Shown piece after piece: positions 1 to 9,166 of a DNA stretch of 64,000 bases; the first letter of the stretch is position 1; each line of letters starts with the position of its first letter. The position numbers were made by a program, and so were the translations under genes. This stretch comes from Trichocoleus sp. FACHB-40. Lineage in GTDB: Bacteria; Cyanobacteriota; Cyanobacteriia; Cyanobacteriales; FACHB-T130. The notes beneath the pieces were generated by a model. That model did not search any database and had not been told where the DNA came from. It saw only the letters and a list, made by a program, of their open reading frames with translations. The stretch is taken from the NCBI RefSeq assembly GCF_014695915.1, contig NZ_JACJPF010000055.1, positions 55,947 to 119,946 on the forward strand. The letters run 5' to 3'.

Positions 1-524
1 TCAATGACTTCCAAGATATCTTCAATTGCCGCACGACGCATGGCATTCAGCTTATCAATATTAAGTCCGAGTTTATCAATTGTTGTGTGGGCAGCAGATT
101 TTTTCGCTGTAACCTCTGTTGCTAGAATCTGTCCATCATCGGTATATCTGAAGAACTCCGCACAGTTCGCATCTAGAGGCGAAACCATAAGATGCTCGTC
201 GTACCAATCATCTTTCTTACTTCCACAATGCAGGGGTTCCCTACGTTCTCTTTCTCTTTGGCATGAAGCCAATAAATTTGTGTACTCCAGTGCTAAGGTT
301 GGATAAATTTTCCTGGGCTTTAGATGTTCGATATGGCTGGTGTCTCTGGTAATTCTCCTCCCGCAGTAGCAACAGATATAACCCTGCTCCCGCAACAAAG
401 CATCATGCACCATTGGTTTCTGTGGTGTGCGTAGGTCATCCCAAGCAGGTGTCCAATCTTCGTTTTTCCGACCTTTCCATTTTGAGAAGTCTGTCGGTTC
501 CTTACCCTTGTGGATGTATCTCAC
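1..524 (-). CDS. ptuB: PtuB-like HNH endonuclease (Septu-type), C-terminus cut by window edge
   Basis: I translated this frame by hand; 174 codons are visible and the gene runs off the left edge. It begins with GTG at 524, and the GTG start overlaps the TGA stop of the upstream ATPase gene as GTGA (521-524), a sign of translational coupling. The N-terminus reads RYIHKGKEPTDFSKWKG, typical of the TIGR02646 HNH family. A CCYC zinc-knuckle motif is followed by SHIEHLKP, the first HNH half, and later by an LHCG..K motif and a DANC motif. In Septu systems this family is PtuB, the nuclease partner of the PtuA ATPase, acting in the cytoplasm against invading DNA. Family and gene pairing are well supported; antiphage activity is inference. 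Confidence 0.85.
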   Translation of the reverse strand, partial: MRYIHKGKEPTDFSKWKGRKNEDWTPAWDDLRTPQKPMVHDALLREQGYICCYCGRRITRDTSHIEHLKPRKIYPTLALEYTNLLASCQRERERREPLHCGSKKDDWYDEHLMVSPLDANCAEFFRYTDDGQILATEVTAKKSAAHTTIDKLGLNIDKLNAMRRAAIEDILEVI

Positions 525-1903
525 CGACTCAGAATCTCCTTGCGCCGGATGGACACACTTGCTTTGACTAACTCAGGCTCATCAGCTCCAATTTCATCAG
601 CAATTTGTTGACGTAATTGCCTAGCACCATCAAGATCACCTTTGTCGATGAGTCGAAACAATTCAAGAAGATCGTCCTTAAATTCTTGGGGACGGGCTGG
701 AACACCCATGAGGTCTTCTAAAATACGATTGCTGTCTCTCCCATAAGAACTTTCTGGACGTTTGGCAACAACTCCTTCAGATGTTGCTTCTAAAATGTAT
801 ATTCCATTAGGTTTGACTTCGCTGATTACCTGTGGCGAATGGGTTGTGACAATGAACTGACAATTAGGAAATGTTCTTGTTAGTGCGGGAATAATTTCGC
901 GTTGCCATTTCGGGTGAAGATGTAGTTCAATTTCGTCAATGAGAACAACGCCTTCGCCTTGGAGCGGATTTGGTAGACCAGGGTTTGCGATCGCTAACCG
1001 TCTTGCCAAATCTCCCACCATTGCCAGCAAGCCTTTTTCACCATCTGATAGCTGATTGACGATGAGTTCCTGACCTTGTTTCTTTGCAGTCATTCGCAAG
1101 GGCGATCGCCTAACCCGTAAGTTGGAGAAACCAGGCATTAATGAAGATATGGCTTGTCTTACTGCTTCTAACTGGCGATCGCGATAATCGGGATTGTCCC
1201 GCCGCTCTTCGTTCTCCACATCTTCCAAAGTTCTAAACCATTGGAAGAACCTTACATAGCCGATTTGTTTTTCCGTAAGTGCCTGAGCATACGCATCTAT
1301 CTGATCAATAACATCAACCGGATAGATTACCCTCTTGGCACTGAGACTAGGAAATTGAGGTTGTAAATCCCCCTCATCATCAGTTTCTTCGTCTAAAATT
1401 CCTGTTAACGGATGTTGATTAGGAAGTTCTAAGCGAATATCAAGAACTGCACGATTGACCGGATAGTAAACTACAAGAGGTACTGTAGCGTTCGGGTTTA
1501 TTTTTAACTGATTGTGAATATTTTCACTAAAGGCTTTTAACTGGATAATGTCAACGTTTGTCTCTATGTGCCGTTCTTGGTAAGTTGTAATTATAGACCA
1601 ACTCACCTCTGGGAATCCGTCCCCTGAAATCGTTATTTCGGTGCGTATATTATTACACCCATTTTTGATATCTAGCCAAGTAAATGAAGGTACGATACTC
1701 TTTCTCTCCAGAAATTTGTAGTAGTCCGGGTTGAGTCGAATTAGCTCTATGAGAGGACAGAAGACAATAGCGAGACAGTCAAGGATACTTGATTTTCCCA
1801 CTCCGTTAATACCGATGAGTACATTTGGCTCCTCTGTTTGGAAATCTAGCGTCAAATCGCTGATTCCCCGGAACGAAGTCATTTTTAGACGCTTGACTTT
1901 CAT
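521..1903 (-). CDS. ptuA: PtuA-like AAA/ABC-type ATPase (Septu-type defence)
   Basis: A 460-residue RecF/SMC-like ATPase. The N-terminal region has Walker A GINGVGKS at residues 31-38. An ABC-signature-like LSDGEKG lies near 283-290, Walker B VLIDEIELHLHP near 318-330, and a switch histidine in TTHSPQV near 352. The middle section (about 60-270) is the variable insert usual in AAA_21/OLD-like ATPases. No TOPRIM domain is visible, so it is not an OLD nuclease. The ATG at 1903 lies 9 bases downstream of the metallophosphoesterase stop, and the 3' end overlaps the HNH gene by 4 bases, giving a three-gene operon. PtuA proteins are known to form a complex with PtuB; that partnership is inferred here from adjacency. 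Confidence 0.85.
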   Translation of the reverse strand: MKVKRLKMTSFRGISDLTLDFQTEEPNVLIGINGVGKSSILDCLAIVFCPLIELIRLNPDYYKFLERKSIVPSFTWLDIKNGCNNIRTEITISGDGFPEVSWSIITTYQERHIETNVDIIQLKAFSENIHNQLKINPNATVPLVVYYPVNRAVLDIRLELPNQHPLTGILDEETDDEGDLQPQFPSLSAKRVIYPVDVIDQIDAYAQALTEKQIGYVRFFQWFRTLEDVENEERRDNPDYRDRQLEAVRQAISSLMPGFSNLRVRRSPLRMTAKKQGQELIVNQLSDGEKGLLAMVGDLARRLAIANPGLPNPLQGEGVVLIDEIELHLHPKWQREIIPALTRTFPNCQFIVTTHSPQVISEVKPNGIYILEATSEGVVAKRPESSYGRDSNRILEDLMGVPARPQEFKDDLLELFRLIDKGDLDGARQLRQQIADEIGADEPELVKASVSIRRKEILSR

Positions 1904-1912
1904 AAGTTTGAA

Positions 1913-2836
1913 TTAAGCTGATTGAAGTGGAATAACACCTTTGTCGAAAACGCGGTTATTCGTGCCGATGCCGCTAATTACTATTTTGTCTGCAAACACA
2001 TCCAATGCAGCAAAACTCAACTCACTGACAGAATGCGCCGTCCATTCTGAACGTCCAACTTTACGAACTCCTGCGCCAGCACCACAAGTTAGATAGGTAG
2101 TACCGTTAATAGACTTTGTGCGCTCATAGTTGTGGTCGTGACCGTTGATGTAAAGTTGCACGCGGTATTTTTGGAAAAGCGGAGTTAGTGTTTCAATAAA
2201 AGGTTCATTTACTCCGTATTCACCAGATGAGTAAATCTGATGATGACCAACAACGATTTTCCAAGGCGCATCGCTGCTGCTGAGTTCTTGTTCTAACCAA
2301 GTTAGTTGAGCCTTCCAGTCAGCATTATTATTGGTATCTAGAGCAAAAAAATGTACTGAGTTGCGCCGAAATGTGTAGTAACGTCGCCCCTGCATATTAA
2401 AGCCTGGATAATTAACTTGGGGGTCGCCGTTATCTGTGCGGATGTCGTGGTTGCCTAGAACAGCTTGAAATTTGACACCCTGTTGCAATAAAACTTGATA
2501 AGGGCGCTCAAAAACATCAACAATTTTCTCAATTTCACCATTGTTGTAGATGTTGTCACCAGCCAGGATTGCCAAATCAAAGGGCTTTAGCTGCTGATAA
2601 CGAGTCATGGCTGCTGCTACAGCATATTGACCTTTTGCACCAGTTCCCGTGTCTGCCACGGACACAAAGCGCAGTCGCGGGGTTCCTAGCGTTGACTCAG
2701 GCGTTGCTGGTTCGGCGGCAAGATTGAAAGAGACAGCACTCGTAGCCCTTTGACTGCGGAATGCCTTTGCCAGAAAAGCTAGACCGAAACCACTGAGGGT
2801 ACTTAAAACTAGAAAGTGACGGCGTTTAAGGGGCAT
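1913..2836 (-). CDS. Tat-exported calcineurin-like metallophosphoesterase
   Basis: A 307-residue protein with an N-terminal KRRHFLVLS motif and hydrophobic stretch, a probable twin-arginine signal. The binuclear metal site is complete. An Asp lies near residue 62 (VADTG), GDNIY near 93, GNHD at 128-131, a GHH motif near 198 and GHDHNYER near 236. This order matches purple-acid-phosphatase-like metallophosphoesterases, which hydrolyse phosphate esters outside the cytoplasm. It is the first gene of the apparent operon with the PtuA/PtuB genes, with only 9 bases before ptuA. Whether this is functional coupling or chance is unknown. The substrate cannot be predicted. Confidence 0.85.
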   Translation of the reverse strand: MPLKRRHFLVLSTLSGFGLAFLAKAFRSQRATSAVSFNLAAEPATPESTLGTPRLRFVSVADTGTGAKGQYAVAAAMTRYQQLKPFDLAILAGDNIYNNGEIEKIVDVFERPYQVLLQQGVKFQAVLGNHDIRTDNGDPQVNYPGFNMQGRRYYTFRRNSVHFFALDTNNNADWKAQLTWLEQELSSSDAPWKIVVGHHQIYSSGEYGVNEPFIETLTPLFQKYRVQLYINGHDHNYERTKSINGTTYLTCGAGAGVRKVGRSEWTAHSVSELSFAALDVFADKIVISGIGTNNRVFDKGVIPLQSA

Positions 2837-3003
2837 AGATTAAAAGTTAAGTCAGTTGATGGCAAGTCAGATAAAAGCAGAATAGCAAAGTGGTAGATTA
2901 GGGCTGTGAAGGCAGCATCCGGTAAGAATCTACCGCGAGTAGCGCATACGCGCCTACGCCGGAGGCGATCGCAATTATTTTTGCTGCTTTTAAGGGAGAT
3001 TTC

Positions 3004-3876
3004 ATGTCAGAAGATCAAACAAATCAGCCAAATATACCACCAGCGCCGAAAAAGGTGACACCACCGCCTATCCGCCAATCGTTTCTGAAAGCTCAAAGCA
3101 TTAAGATTCTGCGGGGGACAATTAGACTGCTTGAAGGGACAGTGGAGAAATTGGAGGAGCCACCAACGGCTACCTCCCAACTTACAACTGCCAAGCCAAG
3201 CCTTCTGGAACGTTTTTTAAGTTTGTGGAATGGCATTATAGGGATAATCCGCTCTTTGCTGCCAACATCGCTGAATCAAAAGCTTTCTGATACAGCTTTG
3301 AGTGGCGCGATCGCAGTCGTTCTCGTTCTACTACTCTGGACAACAACTACCCTTATACCTGGGACGACTGAAGTAGCTGAGGTTCCTCCCGCAGCAACAC
3401 CTGTTCCCGAACAGATATCTTCTCCTGCACCAACGCCTGTTCCCGTTGCGCCTGTTCCGGAACCAACACCGCCTCCCGCCAACATCGACACACCTCCAGA
3501 ATTAAAAGCGCCAGAAGCACCCCAAGCCGTGGAAATTGCCCCACCGCCTCCCCCGGTGCTAACCCCAGAACAAAAATTGATTGCTTCTATTCAAGATCAA
3601 GTTGCCCAAACTACTACCCAATATGCAAATGGGCTAATTGGGTCTATTCAAGCTAACTTTCCCGCTAGTCTTCTAGTCGTCCAAGTCAGTAATGCTTGGT
3701 ACGACCTCAATTTATCCAAACAGGACAAGTTAGCAGGCGAAATGTTGCAACGCGCTAAAGAACTCGACTTTAGCAAGTTGGAAATCTCTGATTCTCAAGG
3801 TGCGCTTTTAGCTCGTTCTCCTGTGGTGGGAGACAAAATGGTAATTCTCAAGCGCCGCGTACTCGCCGCAGGTTAG
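3004..3876 (+). CDS. Proline-rich single-pass membrane protein, function unknown
   Basis: A 290-residue protein in three parts. The N-terminal ~95 residues are soluble (QSFLKAQSIKILRGTIRLLEG). One transmembrane helix lies near 98-118 (AIAVVLVLLLW). A Pro/Ala/Glu-rich linker spans about 122-185, followed by a C-terminal domain from about 187 (LTPEQKLIASIQDQVAQ) to the end. The architecture suggests a cytoplasmic N-terminus and an extracytoplasmic C-terminal domain on a flexible linker. The start is ATG at 3004, preceded by AAGGGAGA at 2991-2998, a strong ribosome-binding site. A hairpin followed by a T-run lies just downstream. I do not recognise a named family. Confidence 0.75.
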   Translation: MSEDQTNQPNIPPAPKKVTPPPIRQSFLKAQSIKILRGTIRLLEGTVEKLEEPPTATSQLTTAKPSLLERFLSLWNGIIGIIRSLLPTSLNQKLSDTALSGAIAVVLVLLLWTTTTLIPGTTEVAEVPPAATPVPEQISSPAPTPVPVAPVPEPTPPPANIDTPPELKAPEAPQAVEIAPPPPPVLTPEQKLIASIQDQVAQTTTQYANGLIGSIQANFPASLLVVQVSNAWYDLNLSKQDKLAGEMLQRAKELDFSKLEISDSQGALLARSPVVGDKMVILKRRVLAAG

Positions 3877-3947
3877 GAACGTGGATTTAATAACTTACAG
3901 AATTTGCGATTGGTAAGGGCATGGCATTGTCATGCGCCTACCAAACC

Positions 3948-3977
3948 AGAGACGTGAAATTTCGCGTCTCTCTTTTT
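3948..3977 (+). terminator. Rho-independent terminator built on a GAGACG palindrome
   Basis: Stem AGAGACG (3948-3954) pairs with CGTCTCT (3965-3971) across a 10-base loop and is followed by CTTTTT. It lies about 75 bases after the stop of the proline-rich membrane protein. The stem and loop match the dispersed palindrome family GTAGAGACGCGAAATTTC..., which also occurs inside smc at 46003-46030. Confidence 0.7.
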
Positions 3978-3981
3978 ATAT

Positions 3982-4140
3982 TTATCTACCTTCGACTGCG
4001 CGCACAGATTGGGGTGGTGTTCTAAAATCTAAACTCTGTTCTGGCAGCATCCAGGTAATCAGCAATCCCTGAATAGCACCTACTGCAACCAACGCCCATA
4101 TAAAACCTGTCTTTTTTATGGCTCGTGGCAACGTGTTCAT
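3982..4140 (-). CDS. Small (52 aa) putative membrane protein
   Basis: Found by hand in the gap before the NanE gene. ATG at 4140 opens 52 codons ending in TAA. The protein starts MNTLPRAIKKTG, then has one clear hydrophobic helix (FIWALVAVGAIQGLLITW, residues 13-30) and a short polar tail. The positive residues before the helix suggest the N-terminus stays inside. An AGGG motif lies about 7 bases upstream of the ATG. The stop lies close to the convergent terminator at 3948-3977. No homolog is recognised. The combination of ribosome-binding site and clean membrane-helix design supports a real gene, but length alone makes it uncertain. Confidence 0.45.
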   Translation of the reverse strand: MNTLPRAIKKTGFIWALVAVGAIQGLLITWMLPEQSLDFRTPPQSVRAVEGR

Positions 4141-4347
4141 AAAATTACCCTAAGTAGTGCCTTCCGGCAATTCCGAATACTTTTTTTGACCACCAACTTA
4201 ACTACGGTCATCTTCTGGTGGCATCTACCTATAGTAGTATATCCAGGAAATTACCTAGGTACTTAAGAAAATGTTGTGGAATTTGGTGAACTACTTAGGC
4301 TCAAATTATTAAAGTTCGATTTTATACATTGCCAATATGGCTAAGAA

Positions 4348-5064
4348 CTATTTTTGGTGGCTATTAGGAAAAACAGCTCCGTAGGCTTTTACGTTAATAT
4401 CGATACCTGTAATTGCCGTACCAACAACGACGGCATAGGCTCCCAGTTCCAGCGCTTGCTTTGCCATCTGGGGTGAGGCAATGCCACCCTCACAAATAGC
4501 TGGAACGTTTAGCTGTTCTACCATCTGGGTTAGTAAGTCAAAGCCTGGGGGAATTAGATGTTGTGTAGCAGGGGTGTAGCCGTAAAGGGTGGTGCCTACG
4601 ATGTCTGCACCTGCGGCGGCGGCGGCTAGAGCATTCTCTATCGTATCCACATCTGCCATCACTGGCTTACCCAATTCATCGTGAATTCGGCTAATCAGTG
4701 TTTGTAGTGTCTCGCCATCCGGGCGATCGCGTAATGTGGCATCAATAGCGATAATGTCTGCACCAGCGATCGCGATCGCTTCCGCGTGATGAAACTGCGG
4801 AGTGATGTATACTTCGTAACCCGGTATTTGTTGTTTCCACAGACCAATTATCGGTAGTTTAACCTTTTCGCGCACTGCCTTTATATGAGCTGGCGTATCA
4901 ATACGCACACCAACAGCGCCATTGAGAACAGAAGCGTGCGCGATCGCGGCAATAACTGACGGCTCGTGCAGCGGCGACTCAACCGGAGCCTGACAAGATA
5001 CAATCAAGCCTTGACTCAAAGCGTTTAATATCTCGCTGCTACGGGGGAAAACAAAATCGTGCAT
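4348..5064 (-). CDS. nanE: Putative N-acetylmannosamine-6-phosphate 2-epimerase
   Basis: A 238-residue (beta/alpha)8 protein of the NanE family, which interconverts N-acetylmannosamine-6-phosphate and N-acetylglucosamine-6-phosphate in the cytoplasm. Family hallmarks are LIVSCQAPVESPLHEP near residues 20-35, IDATLRDRPDG near 127-137, a MADVDT stretch near 155-160, and the C-terminal phosphate-binding segments ICEGGIASP and AVVVGTAITG. In cyanobacteria it probably serves amino-sugar recycling. The ATG at 5064 overlaps the GTG start of the divergent cobN by 6 bases, so each gene's promoter must lie inside the other's coding region. No other nan genes are nearby. Confidence 0.85.
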   Translation of the reverse strand: MHDFVFPRSSEILNALSQGLIVSCQAPVESPLHEPSVIAAIAHASVLNGAVGVRIDTPAHIKAVREKVKLPIIGLWKQQIPGYEVYITPQFHHAEAIAIAGADIIAIDATLRDRPDGETLQTLISRIHDELGKPVMADVDTIENALAAAAAGADIVGTTLYGYTPATQHLIPPGFDLLTQMVEQLNVPAICEGGIASPQMAKQALELGAYAVVVGTAITGIDINVKAYGAVFPNSHQK

Positions 5065-8000
5065 CGTCTAGCCGCTACTCCTGGGGGATGGAATCCTCAA
5101 GCTGAGGGTGTCATTTTTATTGAGCAAACACCTGCTCCCATCGTCTTGCTCACCGCAGCGGATACCGATATTCAAACCCTCGCCGCCGCAGTATCCAAAT
5201 TGCCAGACTCATTTCCGGCGCTACGAGTCGTTAATCTCTTGCAGTTGCAGCAACAACTCAGTATTGATACTTACGCTGAAGAAGTGCTAGAGCAGGCACA
5301 GGTAATTATTTTAAGGCTACTGGGAGGACGTTCCTACTGGTCTTATGGATTAGAAGTGGTGCGCCAGACAGTGGAAAGTACCCAGAAGTCGCTGTTTGTC
5401 TTACCTGGAGACGATCGTCCAGACCCAGATTTAATCAGCCACTCCACCGTAACTCTGGCATCTAGTAACCAGCTGTGGCTCTACTTTACCGAAGGGGGCG
5501 TAGAAAATTTCGTTAATGCCTTAAAATTTGTCGCTGATATTTGTCTGGGAAATACCTACAATCCTCCGCCACCGCAAGAAGTTCCCCGCGTCGGGGTTTA
5601 TTGGGGGCTGGGGACTGGGGACTGGGGACTAGGTACTGGGGGCTGGGGACTAGGTACTAGGGACAAGGGACTGGGTAAGAGTTCTTCCAATCCCCAATTC
5701 CCAATCCCCAATCCCCAATCCCCAATCCCCAATCCCCAATCCCCAATCCCCAATCCCCAATCCCCAATCCCCAATCCCCAATCCCCAATCCCCAAAATTG
5801 GTATTTTGTTCTATCGCGCTCATTATCTAGCGGGAAATACAGCGCCAATTGATGCAATATGTCAAGCTTTAGCTGAGCGAAATTTAGAACCAATTCCCGT
5901 TTTTGTCTCTTCTCTGCGCGATCGCGATGTACAAGAAGAATTATTGCAATACTTCCAACCGAAAGACGGCGAGGAAATCCAGCTTTTACTCAACACCACC
6001 AGCTTTTCTATCTCTCCCCTGAACCCCAACGATGGGGCGGCTTCAATTGTCGATTCTTCCGACCTATCGGGAAAACCTACTCCTACCATTCCTTTATCCC
6101 TAGATATCCCTACTTTGCAGGTAATCTTCAGCGGCGGTACCGTGGAACAGTGGAAGAGTGGATTTCAAGGGCTTTCGCCGCGGGATATGGCGATGAATGT
6201 GGCTTTACCAGAGGTGGACGGGAGAATTATTAGTCGTGCAGTTTCTTTTAAAGCTGTGCAAACCCGAAATCCTCTGCTGCAAACGGATGTTGTGGTTTAT
6301 GAACCTGTGCGTGATCGCATTCAATTTGTCGCTGATTTAGCATCTAACTGGGTACGTCTGCGCCAAACTCCACCACAACAGCGAAAAATTGCTTTAATTT
6401 TGGCAAATTACCCTAATCGCGATGGGCGTTTAGCTAACGGTGTCGGGTTGGATACTCCAGCAAGTTGTGTAGAAATACTTAAGGCTTTGCAACAGGCTGG
6501 GTATTGTGTGGAAAATATTCCCGCTACTGGGGATGAGTTAATTTCGCGTTTGACTGCTGGGGTGACTAACGATCCGGAGGGGCGAGAATTGCGTTCGGTG
6601 CAGCAGAGTTTGGCTTTTCAGGAGTATCAAGAGTATTTTTCTAGTTTGCCAGAAGCGGTGCAGCAGGGAGTATGCGATCGCTGGGGTTCGGTTTTGGAAA
6701 TGCACCGCCCAGGCGCAGAGGACGCAGAGGAAGAGAAATTTTTTGCTGTTGCTGGTTTACAGTTGGGTAATGTTTTTGTAGGGATTCAACCTGCGCGTGG
6801 TTATGATATCGACCCTAGTTTAAATTATCATGCTCCAGATTTGGAGCCGCCTCATAGTTATCTCGCTTTTTATTATTGGGTGCGGCAAGTTTTTGGGGCT
6901 GATGCGTTTGTTCATGTGGGGAAGCACGGGAATCTAGAATGGCTTCCGGGTAAAAGTGTGGGTCTTTCAAGTAATTGTTATCCGGAAGCAGTGTTTGGGA
7001 CTTTGCCTCACTTGTATCCTTTTATTGTTAACGATCCGGGGGAAGGTTCTCAAGCTAAACGTCGCGCTCAAGCTGTAATTATAGACCACTTAACTCCGCC
7101 GATGACCAGGGCTGAACTTTATGGCCCTTTGCAACAGTTGGAAGGTTTAATTGATGAATATTATCAGGCTGAAAGTTTAGATCCTTCAAGATTACCAGCG
7201 ATCAGCTCTCGCATTGCCGATCTAGTTTTTCAGGAAAATTTACACCAAGATTTGAAAATCAAAAAAGAAGATAATTTTGAGTTGTCAATTTTAAATTATC
7301 TGGATGGTTATTTATGCGAATTGAAAGAGGCTCAAATACGGGATGGATTGCACATTTTTGGGCAATGTCCGCAAGGGCGACAACTGCGAGATTTGATAGT
7401 GGCGATCGCACGTCATCCCGGAAGCGATCGCAAAGGCTTAACGAGAGCGATCGCTCTTGATTCTAATCTAGATTTCGACCCTCTCACAGCAGATCCTTCT
7501 CAACCTTTTGTAGGACAGCCCTGTCCTACAAGATATCAGATTGTTGGCGATGTCATTGAGGCATTGGAAGAACAAGCCAGTGTGTTAGTAGAACAGCTGA
7601 TGATGGGAAACCTCCCTAACCTCCCCGTCAACGAGGGAACCGTAAAAAGAGAATTAGACTGGATACGTCGCTACCTGCTCCCTTCCCTCCAACAAACCAA
7701 CCAAGAAATCTCCAACTTGTTACGCGGGTTAGATGGGCGATATGTCCCCAGTGGCGCATCTGGCGCACCAACGCGAGGACGACCTGATGTTTTGCCTACT
7801 GGTCGCAATTTTTACTCAGTTGATATCCGGTCAATTCCCACAGAAACAGCCTGGAGTGTCGGACGCAAAGCGGCTGAAGCTTTAATTGAACAATACACGC
7901 AGGAACACGGCGAGTATCCAAAAACCCTCGGATTGTCAGTATGGGGAACGAGTACCATGCGGACTGGTGGCGATGACTTGGCGCAAGCAATGGCATTGAT

Positions 8001-9060
8001 TGGAGTGCAACCAGTCTGGGATGGTGCCTCGCGACGAGTGGTAGACTTTGAGATATTGCCAGTCTCAGTTTTAGGTCGTCCCCGCGTAGATGTGACGCTG
8101 AGAATTTCTGGCTTTTTCCGCGATGCTTTCCCTAATTTAATCGATTTATTCGATCAAGCTGTAGCAGCAGTGGCGGCGTTAAAGGAACCAGCAGAACAAA
8201 ACCCATTAGCAGCGCAAGTATCCCAAGAAACCGAGTTTTGGCAAAATTCCGGGTTGAGTCAAGAACAAGCCCAAATGCGATCGCGTTATCGCATCTTTGG
8301 TTCTAAACCTGGTGCTTATGGTGCTGGATTGCAAGGTTTAATTGAAGCACAAAATTGGACAGATGACCAAGATTTAGCTCGTGCTTACATCAACTGGAGC
8401 AGTTACGCTTACACTAGCACCCCTCTCCAACCTTTGACAGGGGAGCTTGGGGGGGTTAGCGCCCCAGAAGCCTTCCAGAAGCGTCTACAGCAAATGCAAA
8501 TAGTATTGCACAATCAAGATAACCGCGAACACGATTTACTAGATTCTGATGATTACTATCAATTTCAAGGCGGTTTAACAGCAGCGGTTCGGGCTTTAAC
8601 TGGCAAGAATCCGCAAACATATTTTGGCGATAATTCTCTTCCGGAAAATCCCAAAGTTCGGCAACTGGGCGAAGAAATTGCACGAGTTTATCGTTCCCGC
8701 GTCGTGAATCCTAAATGGATTGCTGGTGCTATGCGTCACGGTTACAAAGGCGCATTTGAAATGTCAGCAACAGTAGATTATTTATTCGCCTACGATGCGA
8801 CAGCTAACTGCGTAGAAGATTTCATGTATCAAGGAGTAGCAGAGGCGTATTTGTTTGACTCCGCTGTACAAGATTTTATCCAGCAGAAGAACCCTTGGGC
8901 GTTACGAGACATGGCAGAAAGATTGTTAGAAGCCAATCAACGCGGTTTGTGGCAAAACGTTGATAAAGAAATACTGGAAAAACTGCGAAGCTTAGTTCAC
9001 CAATCCGAAGCCGTCATTGAAGGTATGACAGCAATCGTTACAACTGATGAGTTAGGGTAG
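5059..9060 (+). CDS. cobN: CobN-type cobaltochelatase large subunit (Mg-chelatase H-like)
   Basis: A 1333-residue protein of the CobN/BchH superfamily, the large tetrapyrrole-binding subunit that inserts cobalt in cobalamin synthesis with ATP-dependent partners. Recognisable blocks are the N-terminus [16 protein letters not shown], the central [15 protein letters not shown], the [10 protein letters not shown] segment and [17 protein letters not shown]. The C-terminal part ends in [24 protein letters not shown] style motifs. It starts with GTG at 5059 inside the 5' end of nanE. The protein is interrupted by in-frame repetitive DNA near residues 182-245 (Gly/Leu/Trp then Pro/Asn/Gln/Ser runs). 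Shorter repeat-derived segments occur near 551-559, 817-825 and 1120-1134. Chelatase motifs remain intact, so the protein is probably functional. Cobalt rather than magnesium specificity is assigned by family resemblance only. Confidence 0.9.
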   Translation: MHRLAATPGGWNPQAEGVIFIEQTPAPIVLLTAADTDIQTLAAAVSKLPDSFPALRVVNLLQLQQQLSIDTYAEEVLEQAQVIILRLLGGRSYWSYGLEVVRQTVESTQKSLFVLPGDDRPDPDLISHSTVTLASSNQLWLYFTEGGVENFVNALKFVADICLGNTYNPPPPQEVPRVGVYWGLGTGDWGLGTGGWGLGTRDKGLGKSSSNPQFPIPNPQSPIPNPQSPIPNPQSPIPNPQSPIPKIGILFYRAHYLAGNTAPIDAICQALAERNLEPIPVFVSSLRDRDVQEELLQYFQPKDGEEIQLLLNTTSFSISPLNPNDGAASIVDSSDLSGKPTPTIPLSLDIPTLQVIFSGGTVEQWKSGFQGLSPRDMAMNVALPEVDGRIISRAVSFKAVQTRNPLLQTDVVVYEPVRDRIQFVADLASNWVRLRQTPPQQRKIALILANYPNRDGRLANGVGLDTPASCVEILKALQQAGYCVENIPATGDELISRLTAGVTNDPEGRELRSVQQSLAFQEYQEYFSSLPEAVQQGVCDRWGSVLEMHRPGAEDAEEEKFFAVAGLQLGNVFVGIQPARGYDIDPSLNYHAPDLEPPHSYLAFYYWVRQVFGADAFVHVGKHGNLEWLPGKSVGLSSNCYPEAVFGTLPHLYPFIVNDPGEGSQAKRRAQAVIIDHLTPPMTRAELYGPLQQLEGLIDEYYQAESLDPSRLPAISSRIADLVFQENLHQDLKIKKEDNFELSILNYLDGYLCELKEAQIRDGLHIFGQCPQGRQLRDLIVAIARHPGSDRKGLTRAIALDSNLDFDPLTADPSQPFVGQPCPTRYQIVGDVIEALEEQASVLVEQLMMGNLPNLPVNEGTVKRELDWIRRYLLPSLQQTNQEISNLLRGLDGRYVPSGASGAPTRGRPDVLPTGRNFYSVDIRSIPTETAWSVGRKAAEALIEQYTQEHGEYPKTLGLSVWGTSTMRTGGDDLAQAMALIGVQPVWDGASRRVVDFEILPVSVLGRPRVDVTLRISGFFRDAFPNLIDLFDQAVAAVAALKEPAEQNPLAAQVSQETEFWQNSGLSQEQAQMRSRYRIFGSKPGAYGAGLQGLIEAQNWTDDQDLARAYINWSSYAYTSTPLQPLTGELGGVSAPEAFQKRLQQMQIVLHNQDNREHDLLDSDDYYQFQGGLTAAVRALTGKNPQTYFGDNSLPENPKVRQLGEEIARVYRSRVVNPKWIAGAMRHGYKGAFEMSATVDYLFAYDATANCVEDFMYQGVAEAYLFDSAVQDFIQQKNPWALRDMAERLLEANQRGLWQNVDKEILEKLRSLVHQSEAVIEGMTAIVTTDELG
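5600..5795 (+). repeat. Heptanucleotide tandem repeats inserted in cobN coding sequence
   Basis: A G-rich block of GGGGACT/GGTACTG-type units (5603-5672) is followed by a C-rich block of about a dozen CCCCAAT/CCCAATC heptamers (5690-5790). Both match the CCCCART short tandem repeats known from cyanobacterial genomes. The G-rich and C-rich halves are near-complementary and could fold back on each other. The heptamer count keeps the cobN frame open across the block. Confidence 0.9.
6711..6735 (+). repeat. GCAGAGGAC-type repeat unit inside cobN
   Basis: The sequence AGGCGCAGAGGACGCAGAGG plus AAGAG encodes the acidic run GAEDAEEE in cobN. It resembles the intergenic GCAGAGG/CCTCTGCG repeats at 24826-24860, 27246-27287 and 48772-48805. 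It looks like an in-frame repeat insertion. Confidence 0.6.
7508..7531 (+). repeat. Perfect 11-bp-arm palindrome inside cobN
   Basis: Arms TTGTAGGACAG (7508-7518) and CTGTCCTACAA (7521-7531) flank a 2-base centre. The palindrome encodes FVGQPCPT, a short insertion-like stretch between conserved cobN blocks. Confidence 0.7.
8418..8459 (+). repeat. CCCCTCTCC/GGGGAG...GGGGGGG repeat unit inside cobN
   Basis: A C-rich arm CACCCCTCTCC and a G-rich arm AGGGGAGCTTGGGGGGG form an imperfect hairpin. The same design occurs intergenically at 37725-37775 and inside smc at 48344-48382. It encodes [16 protein letters not shown] in cobN. Confidence 0.6.
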
Positions 9061-9166
9061 TTAACCTAGAATTAAAACAAATTAGGTGAATTTCAATGTC
9101 AACACAAATGGCTTTGACAGAGTTAGCCGAATATGGGATAACTACTTGCGAGTATGGCTCCCGAAG

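Noticed and set aside
4780..5060. Cobalamin riboswitch upstream of cobN
   Set aside because: The upstream region is nanE coding sequence and shows no B12-box-like element.
5600..5795. CRISPR-like array
   Set aside because: Units are 7 bases with no unique spacers; it is a short tandem repeat array.
5598..5893. Minus-strand frames of Gly-Leu-Trp repeats in cobN
   Set aside because: They are translations of the heptamer repeat array, not genes; similar frames open in several phases.
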